A stretch of DNA of 15,426 bases, from NCBI GenBank assembly GCA_030431185.1, contig JAUIJO010000048.1:1-15426 (forward strand). Direction: 5' to 3'. The notes beneath the pieces are model-generated. The model had not been told where the DNA came from. It did no database searches and saw only the letters and a list, made by a program, of their open reading frames with translations. The translations under genes and the position numbers were made by a program. Position 1 is the first letter of the stretch. Each line of letters opens with the position of its first letter. The stretch comes from Gammaproteobacteria bacterium. GTDB taxonomy: Bacteria; Pseudomonadota; Gammaproteobacteria; Xanthomonadales; Xanthomonadaceae. This document shows, one piece after another, positions 6,753-12,645 of the stretch.

Positions 6753-7607
6753 ATGCGTGACTCATCCATCCCGGTACCCGGAGCGGGCAAGACGCTGGTG
6801 GCGACCGTGCTGCTTGCCGGTGCGTTCGGCCCGGCAATGGCCGGGGGCCTGGTCGTCTGCAATGACTGCGTCGCCCCCGCACTCGCCGCGGCGAAAGGAG
6901 GCCCAGGCACCGTCCTGGTGCCCGATTTCCACGCCCGAAAGCTCTGGGCCTTCGAAAACCGCTTCGACGGCAAGACGCAGCAGTACCAGGCGCAGCCGCG
7001 GCCGGTCCCCGCCACGATCGCGGAGGCGTTCGCCCGGGTGGCCAACATCACCGACGCCACCCGGACCGCACTCACGTTGCGCCAGGGAGCGGCCGCCGGC
7101 GACGGCGTGCCGTTCCCGGAAGGCTTCGACGACGCCAACGCCGCGCTCGTGGCCGCCGACGCCAACCTGCAACAACTACTGGGCCAGGCCGTGGCGAAGA
7201 ACTTCGTGGGCGCAGGGCCGGGCTCGGCCACCCTCAACGACCTGGCATTCGAGCTGATGGCCCGCGGGCTCGCGTTCAACGGCACCTTGATCGGGGTCGA
7301 CGGCGTGACCCTGACGCTGATCTGGAAGGATGGCGGCCGCACGGTCATGAAGCTCGGCAGCGCCGCCATCACCCAGGCCGAATACCTGCCCGGAGCCAGC
7401 GAGGATGCCGAAGGCAACAAGCTGCCGGACGCGAGTGCCGTCAGCGACGGAGCGAGCTATGTCGGTGAATACCGCTTCGGGGATCCCGCCTTGATGCGGG
7501 ACTGGCTCAACGCCGCTGCCCAGTTCGACATCCCCATCCACGGCACGCCTGGATCCCGGATGTCGTGCCTGTGGGAGAACCGCGCCCTGGCCTGCCGGTT
7601 CCCCTGA
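6753..7607 (+). CDS. Secreted protein of unrecognised family, tandem copy 2
   Basis: This is a 284-residue paralog of the flanking genes. Its signal peptide (about 1-30, LVATVLLAGAFGPAMA|GG) is unlike those of copies 1 and 3. The conserved framework is present: CNDC (Cys36, Cys39), FPEGFDDANAALVAADANLQ, LNDLAFEL, the WKDGGRT strand turn, ITQAEYLPGAS, DAEGNKLPD (218-226), YVGEYRF, and a C-terminal Cys272/Cys281 pair. The acidic loop has Glu at the third position where the other copies have Asp. The C-terminal WDG of the others is WEN here. It starts 39 bp after copy 1, with a perfect AGGAGG at 6741-6746, so it is probably in one operon and strongly translated. The function is unknown. Confidence 0.85.
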   Translation: MRDSSIPVPGAGKTLVATVLLAGAFGPAMAGGLVVCNDCVAPALAAAKGGPGTVLVPDFHARKLWAFENRFDGKTQQYQAQPRPVPATIAEAFARVANITDATRTALTLRQGAAAGDGVPFPEGFDDANAALVAADANLQQLLGQAVAKNFVGAGPGSATLNDLAFELMARGLAFNGTLIGVDGVTLTLIWKDGGRTVMKLGSAAITQAEYLPGASEDAEGNKLPDASAVSDGASYVGEYRFGDPALMRDWLNAAAQFDIPIHGTPGSRMSCLWENRALACRFP

Positions 7608-7625
7608 CACCCCTTGGCGGGGGTG
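7608..7625 (+). repeat. Small hairpin between paralog copies 2 and 3
   Basis: CACCCC (7608-7613) begins directly after the copy 2 stop and is complementary to GGGGTG (7620-7625), with a six-base loop. No U-run follows, so read-through into copy 3 is expected. It could slow 3' decay of an upstream mRNA segment. Confidence 0.35.
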
Positions 7626-7686
7626 GCCCCATTGCCGCGTGCCAGGGCATCGGGCCCCCTCGCCCCCCGGAAAAGGAATTTGAACC

Positions 7687-8529
7687 ATGACGATGACCTG
7701 TCGAACCCCCTACCTGCTCCTGGCATTCATGGGCCTCGCGCTCGCCGCGGGACAAGCCCCCGCTGGCAATGTCGTGCCCTGCAATCGCTGCAGTGCCCCC
7801 CAACAGGCCGCCATGCAAGGCGGCCCGGGCCCGGTGCTTGTCGCCGACCTCCAGGGCAAGAAGCTCTGGGCGTTCGACAACGGACCCGACCGCCCATCCG
7901 GCCGCCGGCTGTCGACGCCAGCACAGGTGCCGCCCGGTGTCAGCGACGCGTACTTCCGGTTGACGCGCATCCAGACGCCCGCCGGGGCGAACATCAGGAT
8001 TCGCCAGGATGGCCGCGGTGACGTCCCTGGCATGTTCCCAGACGGTTTCAGCGACGCCAATGCGGCCCTGGTCGCCGGCGACGTCAACCTGCAGTACGCC
8101 CTGGGGACCGCCCTGGCTAAAAACTATGCCGGTGCCAACCTCGACTCCGTTCCGCTCAACGACCTCGCCTTCGAGCTCGCCTCCATCGGCCTGGATGCCA
8201 TGGGGGCGGCCATCGGTTTCGACGGCGCGAACATCACCCTTGTGTGGCACGACGGCGGCACCACCCGCATGGAGATCGGGGGCGATGACATCACCCAGGC
8301 CGCCTACATCCCGGGTGCCAGCGTGGACGCGGATGGAAACCTGCTCCCCGACGCAAGCATCGTCCGCAATGGGGAGCGCTACGTCGGCAGTTACGTCTTC
8401 CGGGATGCCGCCACGGCGCGCGACTGGGTGGACACGGCGATCCAGTACGGCATTACGGTCGGTGGCGTACGCAGCGATCGCATCAAGTGCACGTGGGATG
8501 GGCGAACCCTGATCTGCCGGTATCAATAG
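7687..8529 (+). CDS. Secreted protein of unrecognised family, tandem copy 3
   Basis: This is a 280-residue paralog. The signal peptide LLAFMGLALAAGQAPA|G is nearly that of copy 1, as is the translation start region (GAAAAGGA, then an ATGACGA start). The body instead follows copy 2: FPDGFSDANAALVAGDVNLQ, LNDLAFELASIGL, WHDGGTT, ITQAAYIPGAS and DADGNLLPD (214-222). The cysteines are Cys32/Cys35 in CNRC and Cys268/Cys277 in CTWDGRTLIC. An additional Cys5 lies in the signal peptide and would be removed. The DRIKC segment replaces the PGxRMSC of the other two. The gene follows copy 2 after 79 bp and is closed by a strong terminator at 8644-8694. The function is unknown; secretion to the periplasm or beyond is inferred from the signal peptide. 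Confidence 0.85.
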   Translation: MTMTCRTPYLLLAFMGLALAAGQAPAGNVVPCNRCSAPQQAAMQGGPGPVLVADLQGKKLWAFDNGPDRPSGRRLSTPAQVPPGVSDAYFRLTRIQTPAGANIRIRQDGRGDVPGMFPDGFSDANAALVAGDVNLQYALGTALAKNYAGANLDSVPLNDLAFELASIGLDAMGAAIGFDGANITLVWHDGGTTRMEIGGDDITQAAYIPGASVDADGNLLPDASIVRNGERYVGSYVFRDAATARDWVDTAIQYGITVGGVRSDRIKCTWDGRTLICRYQ

Positions 8530-8643
8530 TCGCGGGGAATGCCCCCGCAAGCGGAGCGGTACGCACAAGGGCGAGGGGAAACCCGGTCTCCAACGATCAG
8601 CCCCCCGCCGGGCCTGGAAACCTCACAGGGGACGGAGACATTT

Positions 8644-8694
8644 GGCCGTCGACGGCGCGTGACCCGTGGCACGCGCAGTTGACGGCCCTTTTTT
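8644..8694 (+). terminator. Intrinsic terminator closing the paralog array
   Basis: GGCCGTCGAC (8644-8653) pairs with GTTGACGGCC (8678-8687), with one G-U. Inside it GCGCGTG (8655-8661) pairs with CACGCGC (8670-8676). A run of six T follows at 8689-8694. The position, about 115 bp after copy 3, fits the end of that transcript. The remainder of 8530-8805 shows only a short hairpin just after copy 3 (8532-8548, no U-run) and no gene. Confidence 0.8.
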
Positions 8695-8805
8695 ATGGAA
8701 GCCCCCCGCGTGGGCAGGTCGCCCCCGACGCATGGGGCACCCGACTGGAGCCTCAGGCGCCCATCGATCGCCAGACGCCCTTCGCAGGGAAGCCCGACGG
8801 CCTGT

Positions 8806-9975
8806 TCAGTCGACCACGCGGCAGAAGACGGCCTTCAGGTAGCGCGACTCCTGCACCCCTGCGATCCAGGGATGGTCGGGGCCCGCACCGGCGACTTTCA
8901 GCACCTGCACCGTGCGCCCGGCGTAGAACGCCGCGCGGCGCAGCATGTCGAGGAACTGCTCTTCGCTGACCAGTCCGGTGCAGGAGAAAGTGGCGAACAG
9001 ACCGCCGGGCTTGACCACGCCCAGGGCCAACTTGTTCATGTCGAGATACTTCTTGAGCGCCGGGATCACCTGGTCGCGATCGCGCGTCATCTTGGCCGGG
9101 TCGAGGATGACGACGTCGTAGGCCTCGCCCGCGTTGGACGCGTCGCGCAGCCAGGGGAAGATATCGGCCTGGACGAAGCGCGGACGCACGCTGTTCAACT
9201 TCGCGTTGCCCTTGGCGATCTCCAGCACGTCGGCATCGATGTCCACGCCGACCACTTCACTGGCGCCACGCACGGCTGCATAGACGCCGAAACCGCCGGT
9301 GTTGCAGCACAGGTCCAGGACGGACGCGCCCTCGACATGCTGCGACAGCCATTCGCGGTTCTCGCGCTGATCGGCGAAGAAACCGGTCTTATGGGCCCCG
9401 GCCGGGTCGGCACGGAACTTCACCCCGTGCTCGCTGATCACCGCGGGCGGCACGGGCGGATTGCCGCGGAAGTCGAAGCTTTCCTGCTTCTGCACGTGCT
9501 CGTCGGCGAAGCTGTAGAAGCGGCAACCCGGGAACTGCTCGGACAGCGCCTCGTAGATCCAGTCGCGATGGCGGAACATGCCGGCGCTGAAGAACTCCAC
9601 CACGAGCAGGTCGTCGTAACGATCGACCACCAGCCCGGACAATCCGTCGCCCTCGCTGTGGACCACCCGCCAGGCATTGCTGATGGCGTCGAGCTTGAGC
9701 GTCTCGCGTCGCAGGGCGACGGCCTCGGCGATCTTGCGCGAGAACCAGCCCGCATCCACCGGGACCTCGCGCCGCGTCTCCAGGATGCGCACCGCGATGC
9801 GCGAATGGCCGTTGTAGAAGCCCCGGCCGATCCAGTCGCCCTCGACCCCGACCACGTCGACGATGCTGCCCGGCTTGGGCCGTTGGGCGGGCTTCTCGAC
9901 CAGGCGCTGGAAGATCCAGGGATGGCTGGATTTCCAGGCGTTCTTGAGGCGTACGGTGGGATCGGGTGCGTTCAT
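8806..9975 (-). CDS. rlmI: Class I SAM-dependent 23S rRNA methyltransferase, RlmI type
   Basis: This is a 389-residue protein of the RlmI/COG1092 family. E. coli RlmI (396 residues) makes 5-methylcytosine at position 1962 of 23S rRNA. An N-terminal PUA-like domain (about 1-80: HPWIFQ, PGSIVDVVG, IGRGFYN) binds RNA. The central EEHE-like domain includes SGLVVDRYDDLLVVEFFSAG and KTGFFADQRENR. The Rossmann domain has VLDLCCNTGGFGVYAA (SAM loop), VDIDADVLEIAKGNAKLN, the DPAK motif where relatives usually have DPPK, and FSCTGLVSEEQF with the Cys expected to be catalytic. The frame is open further upstream, but that part lies over the divergent riboswitch and looks non-coding. No Shine-Dalgarno site precedes the ATG at 9975; TACAAT sits six bases upstream. 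The exact RNA target is inferred. Confidence 0.88.
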   Translation of the reverse strand: MNAPDPTVRLKNAWKSSHPWIFQRLVEKPAQRPKPGSIVDVVGVEGDWIGRGFYNGHSRIAVRILETRREVPVDAGWFSRKIAEAVALRRETLKLDAISNAWRVVHSEGDGLSGLVVDRYDDLLVVEFFSAGMFRHRDWIYEALSEQFPGCRFYSFADEHVQKQESFDFRGNPPVPPAVISEHGVKFRADPAGAHKTGFFADQRENREWLSQHVEGASVLDLCCNTGGFGVYAAVRGASEVVGVDIDADVLEIAKGNAKLNSVRPRFVQADIFPWLRDASNAGEAYDVVILDPAKMTRDRDQVIPALKKYLDMNKLALGVVKPGGLFATFSCTGLVSEEQFLDMLRRAAFYAGRTVQVLKVAGAGPDHPWIAGVQESRYLKAVFCRVVD

Positions 9976-9981
9976 CGGGAT

Positions 9982-9987
9982 ATTGTA
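9982..9987 (-). promoter_or_regulatory. Candidate -10 element (TACAAT) of a leaderless rlmI transcript
   Basis: On the minus strand TACAAT is followed by ATCCCG and then the rlmI ATG, again a six-base gap. It matches the -10 consensus at five of six positions. No Shine-Dalgarno sequence and no strong -35 box are visible. Confidence 0.45.
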
Positions 9988-10008
9988 CCGGCGCATGCAT
10001 CGCGGCGA

Positions 10009-10037
10009 TTGACCTTTGCCGGGCGCGCACCCAGAAT
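10009..10037 (+). promoter_or_regulatory. Candidate promoter of the manganese riboswitch-terC transcript
   Basis: TTGACC (10009-10014) and CAGAAT (10032-10037) are separated by 17 bases. The expected start, about seven bases after the -10 box, falls immediately before the first stem of the riboswitch at 10046. The -35 box is close to consensus; the -10 box is moderate. Confidence 0.5.
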
Positions 10038-10045
10038 CCCGGGCT

Positions 10046-10184
10046 ACAGAAGGGGAGTAGCTCCCAACTTCGCCGTCGTCATTACGAGCGGTGGGACCGC
10101 GTCCCACTCCTCCGGCCCGAAGGCGGTCCGGTTCCAACGGAACCCGGCCGCGAGCAAGACCTTCGCCGCAAGGCGGAGGTCTGT
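10046..10184 (+). promoter_or_regulatory. yybP-ykoY manganese riboswitch aptamer
   Basis: The region has the hallmarks of the yybP-ykoY (mntP) Mn2+ riboswitch. AAGGGGAGTAGCTCC (10050-10064) is the conserved 5' loop, and GCAAGACC (10154-10161), with the following TTCGCC hairpin, is the second conserved metal-site loop. The closing stem P1 is visible as ACAGA (10046-10050) pairing with TCTGT (10180-10184). The class is known upstream of TerC/Alx and other Mn2+ exporters and turns expression on when Mn2+ is high. A TerC-family gene follows here. Confidence 0.9.
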
Positions 10185-10202
10185 CCGGAACCCACCGAAA
10201 AC

Positions 10203-10230
10203 AGCCCGAACCCGGCGGTTCGGGCTTTTT
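10203..10230 (+). terminator. Intrinsic terminator in the riboswitch expression platform
   Basis: AGCCCGAAC (10203-10211) and GTTCGGGCT (10218-10226) form a perfect 9-bp stem with loop CCGGCG, followed by a run of T to 10230. It lies between the aptamer and the terC ribosome site, so it is positioned to stop transcription before the gene when Mn2+ is low. The terC Shine-Dalgarno GGAGG follows at 10239-10243. Confidence 0.88.
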
Positions 10231-10253
10231 CATGTTCCGGAGGCGCATCAACA

Positions 10254-11210
10254 ATGGAAACGATCGGCAGTCCCCTGCTCTGGGGCGCATTCGCCCTCCT
10301 CGTGGTCGTGGCCCTGCAGGTCGACCTGGTGCTGATGCGCCACGGCGGACCGCACAAGGTCGGCGTGCGCGAGGCCGCCTGGTGGAGCCTGGGGTGGGTG
10401 GTGCTGGCCCTGGCCTTCAACGCCGGGCTGTGGTGGTACCTCAGGGACTCGGCGGGGCCCGAGGTCGCCCACCGGATCGGCCTGGAATTCCTCACCGGCT
10501 ACCTGGTGGAGAAATCCCTGGCGGTCGACAACATCTTCGTCTTCCTGACGCTCTTCACCTACTTCGCGGTGCCGGAAGAACAGCGCCAGCGCGCGCTGGT
10601 GATCGGCGTGCTCGGCGCGATCGTGCTGCGCGCGATCATGATCTTCGCCGGTGCCGCGCTGCTGGCGCGCTTCCACTGGATGCTCTACGTGTTCGGCGTG
10701 TTCCTGCTGGTGACGGGCGTGAAGATGTGGATCGCCGCGGGCCAGGAACCCGACCTCGCGCGCAATCCCGTGCTGCGCTGGATGCGCGGCCACCTGCCCC
10801 TGCTGCGCAACTACCAGGGCAACGCGCTGAGCGTGGTGCGCAAGGGACGGCGTCTTTACACACCGTTGTTCGTGGTCATCGTCATGATCGCGATCACCGA
10901 CGTCATCTTCGCCGTCGACAGCATCCCCGCGATCTTCGCGATCACCCATGACCCCTTCATCGTGCTCACGTCCAACGTCTTCGCCGTGCTCGGCCTGCGG
11001 GCGATGTTCTTCCTGCTGGCGGGCATGGCCGACCGCTTCCACCTGCTGCCTTATGGCCTGGCGCTGGTGCTGGCCTTCATCGGCACGAAGATGCTGATCG
11101 TCGAGTGGTACAAGATCCCGGTACTGGTATCGCTGGCAGTGGTGGCGGTGATCCTGGGTGCGACCGTCCTGTTGAGCCTCGCGCTGCCGCCACGGAGGGC
11201 GCCGCACTGA
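10254..11210 (+). CDS. alx: TerC/Alx family integral membrane protein, probable manganese exporter
   Basis: This is a 318-residue TerC-family protein, close in length to E. coli Alx (321). About nine hydrophobic segments are visible. Two family motifs carry acidic residues proposed to handle metal: EKSLAVDNIFVF (Glu86, Asp92) and ITDVIFAVDSIPAIFAIT (around 215-230), followed by SNVFAVLGLRAMFF. The E. coli Alx/MntP regulon and the upstream yybP-ykoY element make Mn2+ export the most likely role; tellurite resistance is only the historical family name. I chose the ATG at 10254, ten bases after GGAGG (10239-10243). The frame runs upstream through the riboswitch, but that part is the non-coding leader. 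The symbol is given by homology and control context; the transported ion has not been shown for this protein. Confidence 0.9.
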   Translation: METIGSPLLWGAFALLVVVALQVDLVLMRHGGPHKVGVREAAWWSLGWVVLALAFNAGLWWYLRDSAGPEVAHRIGLEFLTGYLVEKSLAVDNIFVFLTLFTYFAVPEEQRQRALVIGVLGAIVLRAIMIFAGAALLARFHWMLYVFGVFLLVTGVKMWIAAGQEPDLARNPVLRWMRGHLPLLRNYQGNALSVVRKGRRLYTPLFVVIVMIAITDVIFAVDSIPAIFAITHDPFIVLTSNVFAVLGLRAMFFLLAGMADRFHLLPYGLALVLAFIGTKMLIVEWYKIPVLVSLAVVAVILGATVLLSLALPPRRAPH

Positions 11211-11292
11211 GCCGGCGCATGGGACACAGTCGACCACCCGCGGGACCTGTCCGGGACTTGCAAACGGCGCGGGAGGCTGCCATCTGTTCCCC

Positions 11293-12072
11293 ATGAAGCT
11301 GCCCACCGAAGCCGATATCCTCGACACGCCTGCCCAGCGCCAGGCCGACAAGCGCCGCTGGCTGCGCGCGTTCAACCTCAGCCTCGGCTTCGTCCTGCTG
11401 CTGACGGCGGTGTTCCTGTGCCAGCCCTATTTCGACGTGGAGCGCTGGACGGTGACGCCCGGTTCGGCCGCCGGCCTGCTGGGCGTGCTCGGCGCGCCGC
11501 TGCTGCATGGCTCCTTCGAACACCTGGCCGCCAACGCCATCTCCCTGCTGATGCTCGGCACGCTCGCGGGCGGCATGTACCCGCGCGCCACCCTCCGTGC
11601 CCTGCCGCTGATCTGGCTGGGCTCCGGCCTCGTCGCCTGGTTGCTGGGCGACGCCGGCAGCCACCACCTCGGCGCCAGCGGGCTGACCCACGGCCTCATG
11701 TTCATGGTGTTCCTGCTCGGCCTGCTGCGACGCGACCGGCCCGCGGTAGCCGCCTCGATGGCCGCCTTCCTGTTCTACGGCGGCATGTTGTTGACCGTGT
11801 TGCCCCGCGAGCCCGGCGTGTCCTGGCAAGCGCATCTTGGCGGTGCGATCGGTGGCGTGGTCGCCGCCTGGCTCTTCAGCCGCCTCGACCCGCAGCCGCC
11901 GCGCAAGCGCTACAGCTGGGAAGACGAGGACGAGATCGATGCCCGGGCCGAGGCCACGCGCGCGGAGCTCGAACCCGGCGCCCCCGAGGACGTGCCGGTG
12001 ATCTGGCACCGCCCCGGGCCCGACGACGATGAGGAACGCGGCGTGGTCCTGCGCTTCCCGACGCGGAAGTAG
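11293..12072 (+). CDS. Rhomboid family intramembrane serine protease
   Basis: This is a 259-residue rhomboid protease, which cleaves transmembrane segments within the inner membrane. The active-site set is complete: His72, His77 and Asn81 in HGSFEHLAAN (the HxxxxHxxxN oxyanion motif), the nucleophile Ser129 in GASG, and the general base His181 in HLGG. About six transmembrane segments lie between residues 28 and 196. The C-terminal 60 residues are a cytoplasmic, highly acidic tail (EDEDEIDAR, DDDEERG). The ATG at 11293 has no ribosome site at normal spacing; GGGAGG ends 16 bases upstream. TTGCAA (11258-11263) lies 17 bases before the hexamer CATCTG, whose end is six bases from the ATG, so a leaderless start is possible but weak. 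The substrate is unknown. Confidence 0.93.
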   Translation: MKLPTEADILDTPAQRQADKRRWLRAFNLSLGFVLLLTAVFLCQPYFDVERWTVTPGSAAGLLGVLGAPLLHGSFEHLAANAISLLMLGTLAGGMYPRATLRALPLIWLGSGLVAWLLGDAGSHHLGASGLTHGLMFMVFLLGLLRRDRPAVAASMAAFLFYGGMLLTVLPREPGVSWQAHLGGAIGGVVAAWLFSRLDPQPPRKRYSWEDEDEIDARAEATRAELEPGAPEDVPVIWHRPGPDDDEERGVVLRFPTRK

Positions 12073-12073
12073 C

Positions 12074-12157
12074 ATGGCATCCGCGGGACTGGCCCGCATG
12101 GCGGACCGCCACGCCAACGCCAACGCCAACGCCAACGCCAACGAGGAGACGGGATGA
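12074..12157 (+). CDS. Possible 27-residue mini-ORF with Ala-Asn repeats
   Basis: An ATG one base after the rhomboid stop opens a 27-codon frame; an internal ATG at 12098 would give 19 residues, MADRHANANANANANEETG. The five Ala-Asn pairs are encoded by the GCCAAC repeat. The TGA (12155-12157) overlaps the ATG of the next gene (12154-12156) as ATGA. GGAAG (12065-12069) is a possible weak ribosome site. The frame has no homologue I know and could be an accident of the repeat. In its favour are the tight junctions on both sides, which would let ribosomes pass from the rhomboid gene to the Coa1-like gene. Confidence 0.3.
   Translation: MASAGLARMADRHANANANANANEETG
12113..12142 (+). repeat. Hexanucleotide tandem repeat (GCCAAC)5
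   Basis: Five exact copies of GCCAAC, extended by three bases of the same period on the left (CAC is one mismatch off). It ends directly at the ribosome site GAGGAG (12143-12148) of the Coa1-like gene. Gain or loss of a unit would keep the mini-ORF in frame and would not change the ribosome site to ATG distance. Confidence 0.9.
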
Positions 12158-12627
12158 TGGCCCAGGTGCCGACGCGCAACTGGTGGCAACGCAACTGGAA
12201 GTGGTGCCTGCCACTGGCCGGCGCGGGCATGCTGGCGGTGTTCGCGTTGGCCATGTACGGCATGTTCTCGCTGCTGTCCGGCCTGTTGGCCCACTCGGCG
12301 CCCTACCAGCACGCCCTCGCCCGGGCGCGCGCGTCCGCGGAAGTCGTGGCCGCGCTGGGCGAGCCGATCGAAACCGGCTTCATGACCCAGGGCCACCTGA
12401 ACACCACGAACGACGAGGGCGAGGCGTACCTGCGCATTCCACTGGAGGGACCGATGGGGAGCGCCTCCGTGCACGTGGAAGCCACGCGCGCGAATGGCCG
12501 CTGGACCTACCAGACCCTCGACGTCGTCCTGGCCGACGGCAGCACGATCGACCTGCGCGAGGCCAACGGCAACGACGCGGGCGATCCACCGGCGCGCTAT
12601 CGCAAGGCGCTGCCGGAACGCCCCTGA
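12154..12627 (+). CDS. Coa1-like (cytochrome c oxidase assembly factor 1 family) membrane protein
   Basis: This is a 157-residue protein with one transmembrane helix (about residues 18-45, CLPLAGAGMLAVFALAMYGMFSLLSGLL) and a periplasm-facing domain. The segment YQHALARARASAEVVAALGEPIETGFMTQGHLNTTNDEGEAYLRIPLEGPMGSASVHVEATRANGRWTYQTLDV matches, in my recollection, the bacterial Coa1 family (Tim21-like alpha/beta fold). Mitochondrial Coa1 helps assemble cytochrome oxidase. Bacterial members are scattered and untested, so no role in oxidase assembly is asserted; no oxidase gene is in view. GAGGAG at 12143-12148 is five bases from the ATG at 12154, and a second in-frame ATG follows at 12157. The gene converges on the osmoprotectant transporter with 18 bp between stops. 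Confidence 0.82.
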   Translation: MMAQVPTRNWWQRNWKWCLPLAGAGMLAVFALAMYGMFSLLSGLLAHSAPYQHALARARASAEVVAALGEPIETGFMTQGHLNTTNDEGEAYLRIPLEGPMGSASVHVEATRANGRWTYQTLDVVLADGSTIDLREANGNDAGDPPARYRKALPERP

Positions 12628-12645
12628 CGGCGGAGTACCCAGGCC

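Noticed and set aside
8532..8548. GCGGGG-CCCCGC hairpin just after copy 3 as the terminator
   Set aside because: No U-run follows. The hairpin at 8644-8694, with six T, is far better.
8695..10335. A 546-codon plus-strand frame
   Set aside because: It lies antisense to the RlmI-type gene and runs through the riboswitch and terminator. Its translation has no recognisable domain and is a product of GC-rich codon bias.
12113..12142. CRISPR-like array
   Set aside because: The repeat unit is six bases with no spacers; it is a simple tandem repeat.
11077..12474. A 465-codon minus-strand frame
   Set aside because: It is antisense to the rhomboid and Coa1-like genes, both of which have intact family motifs.
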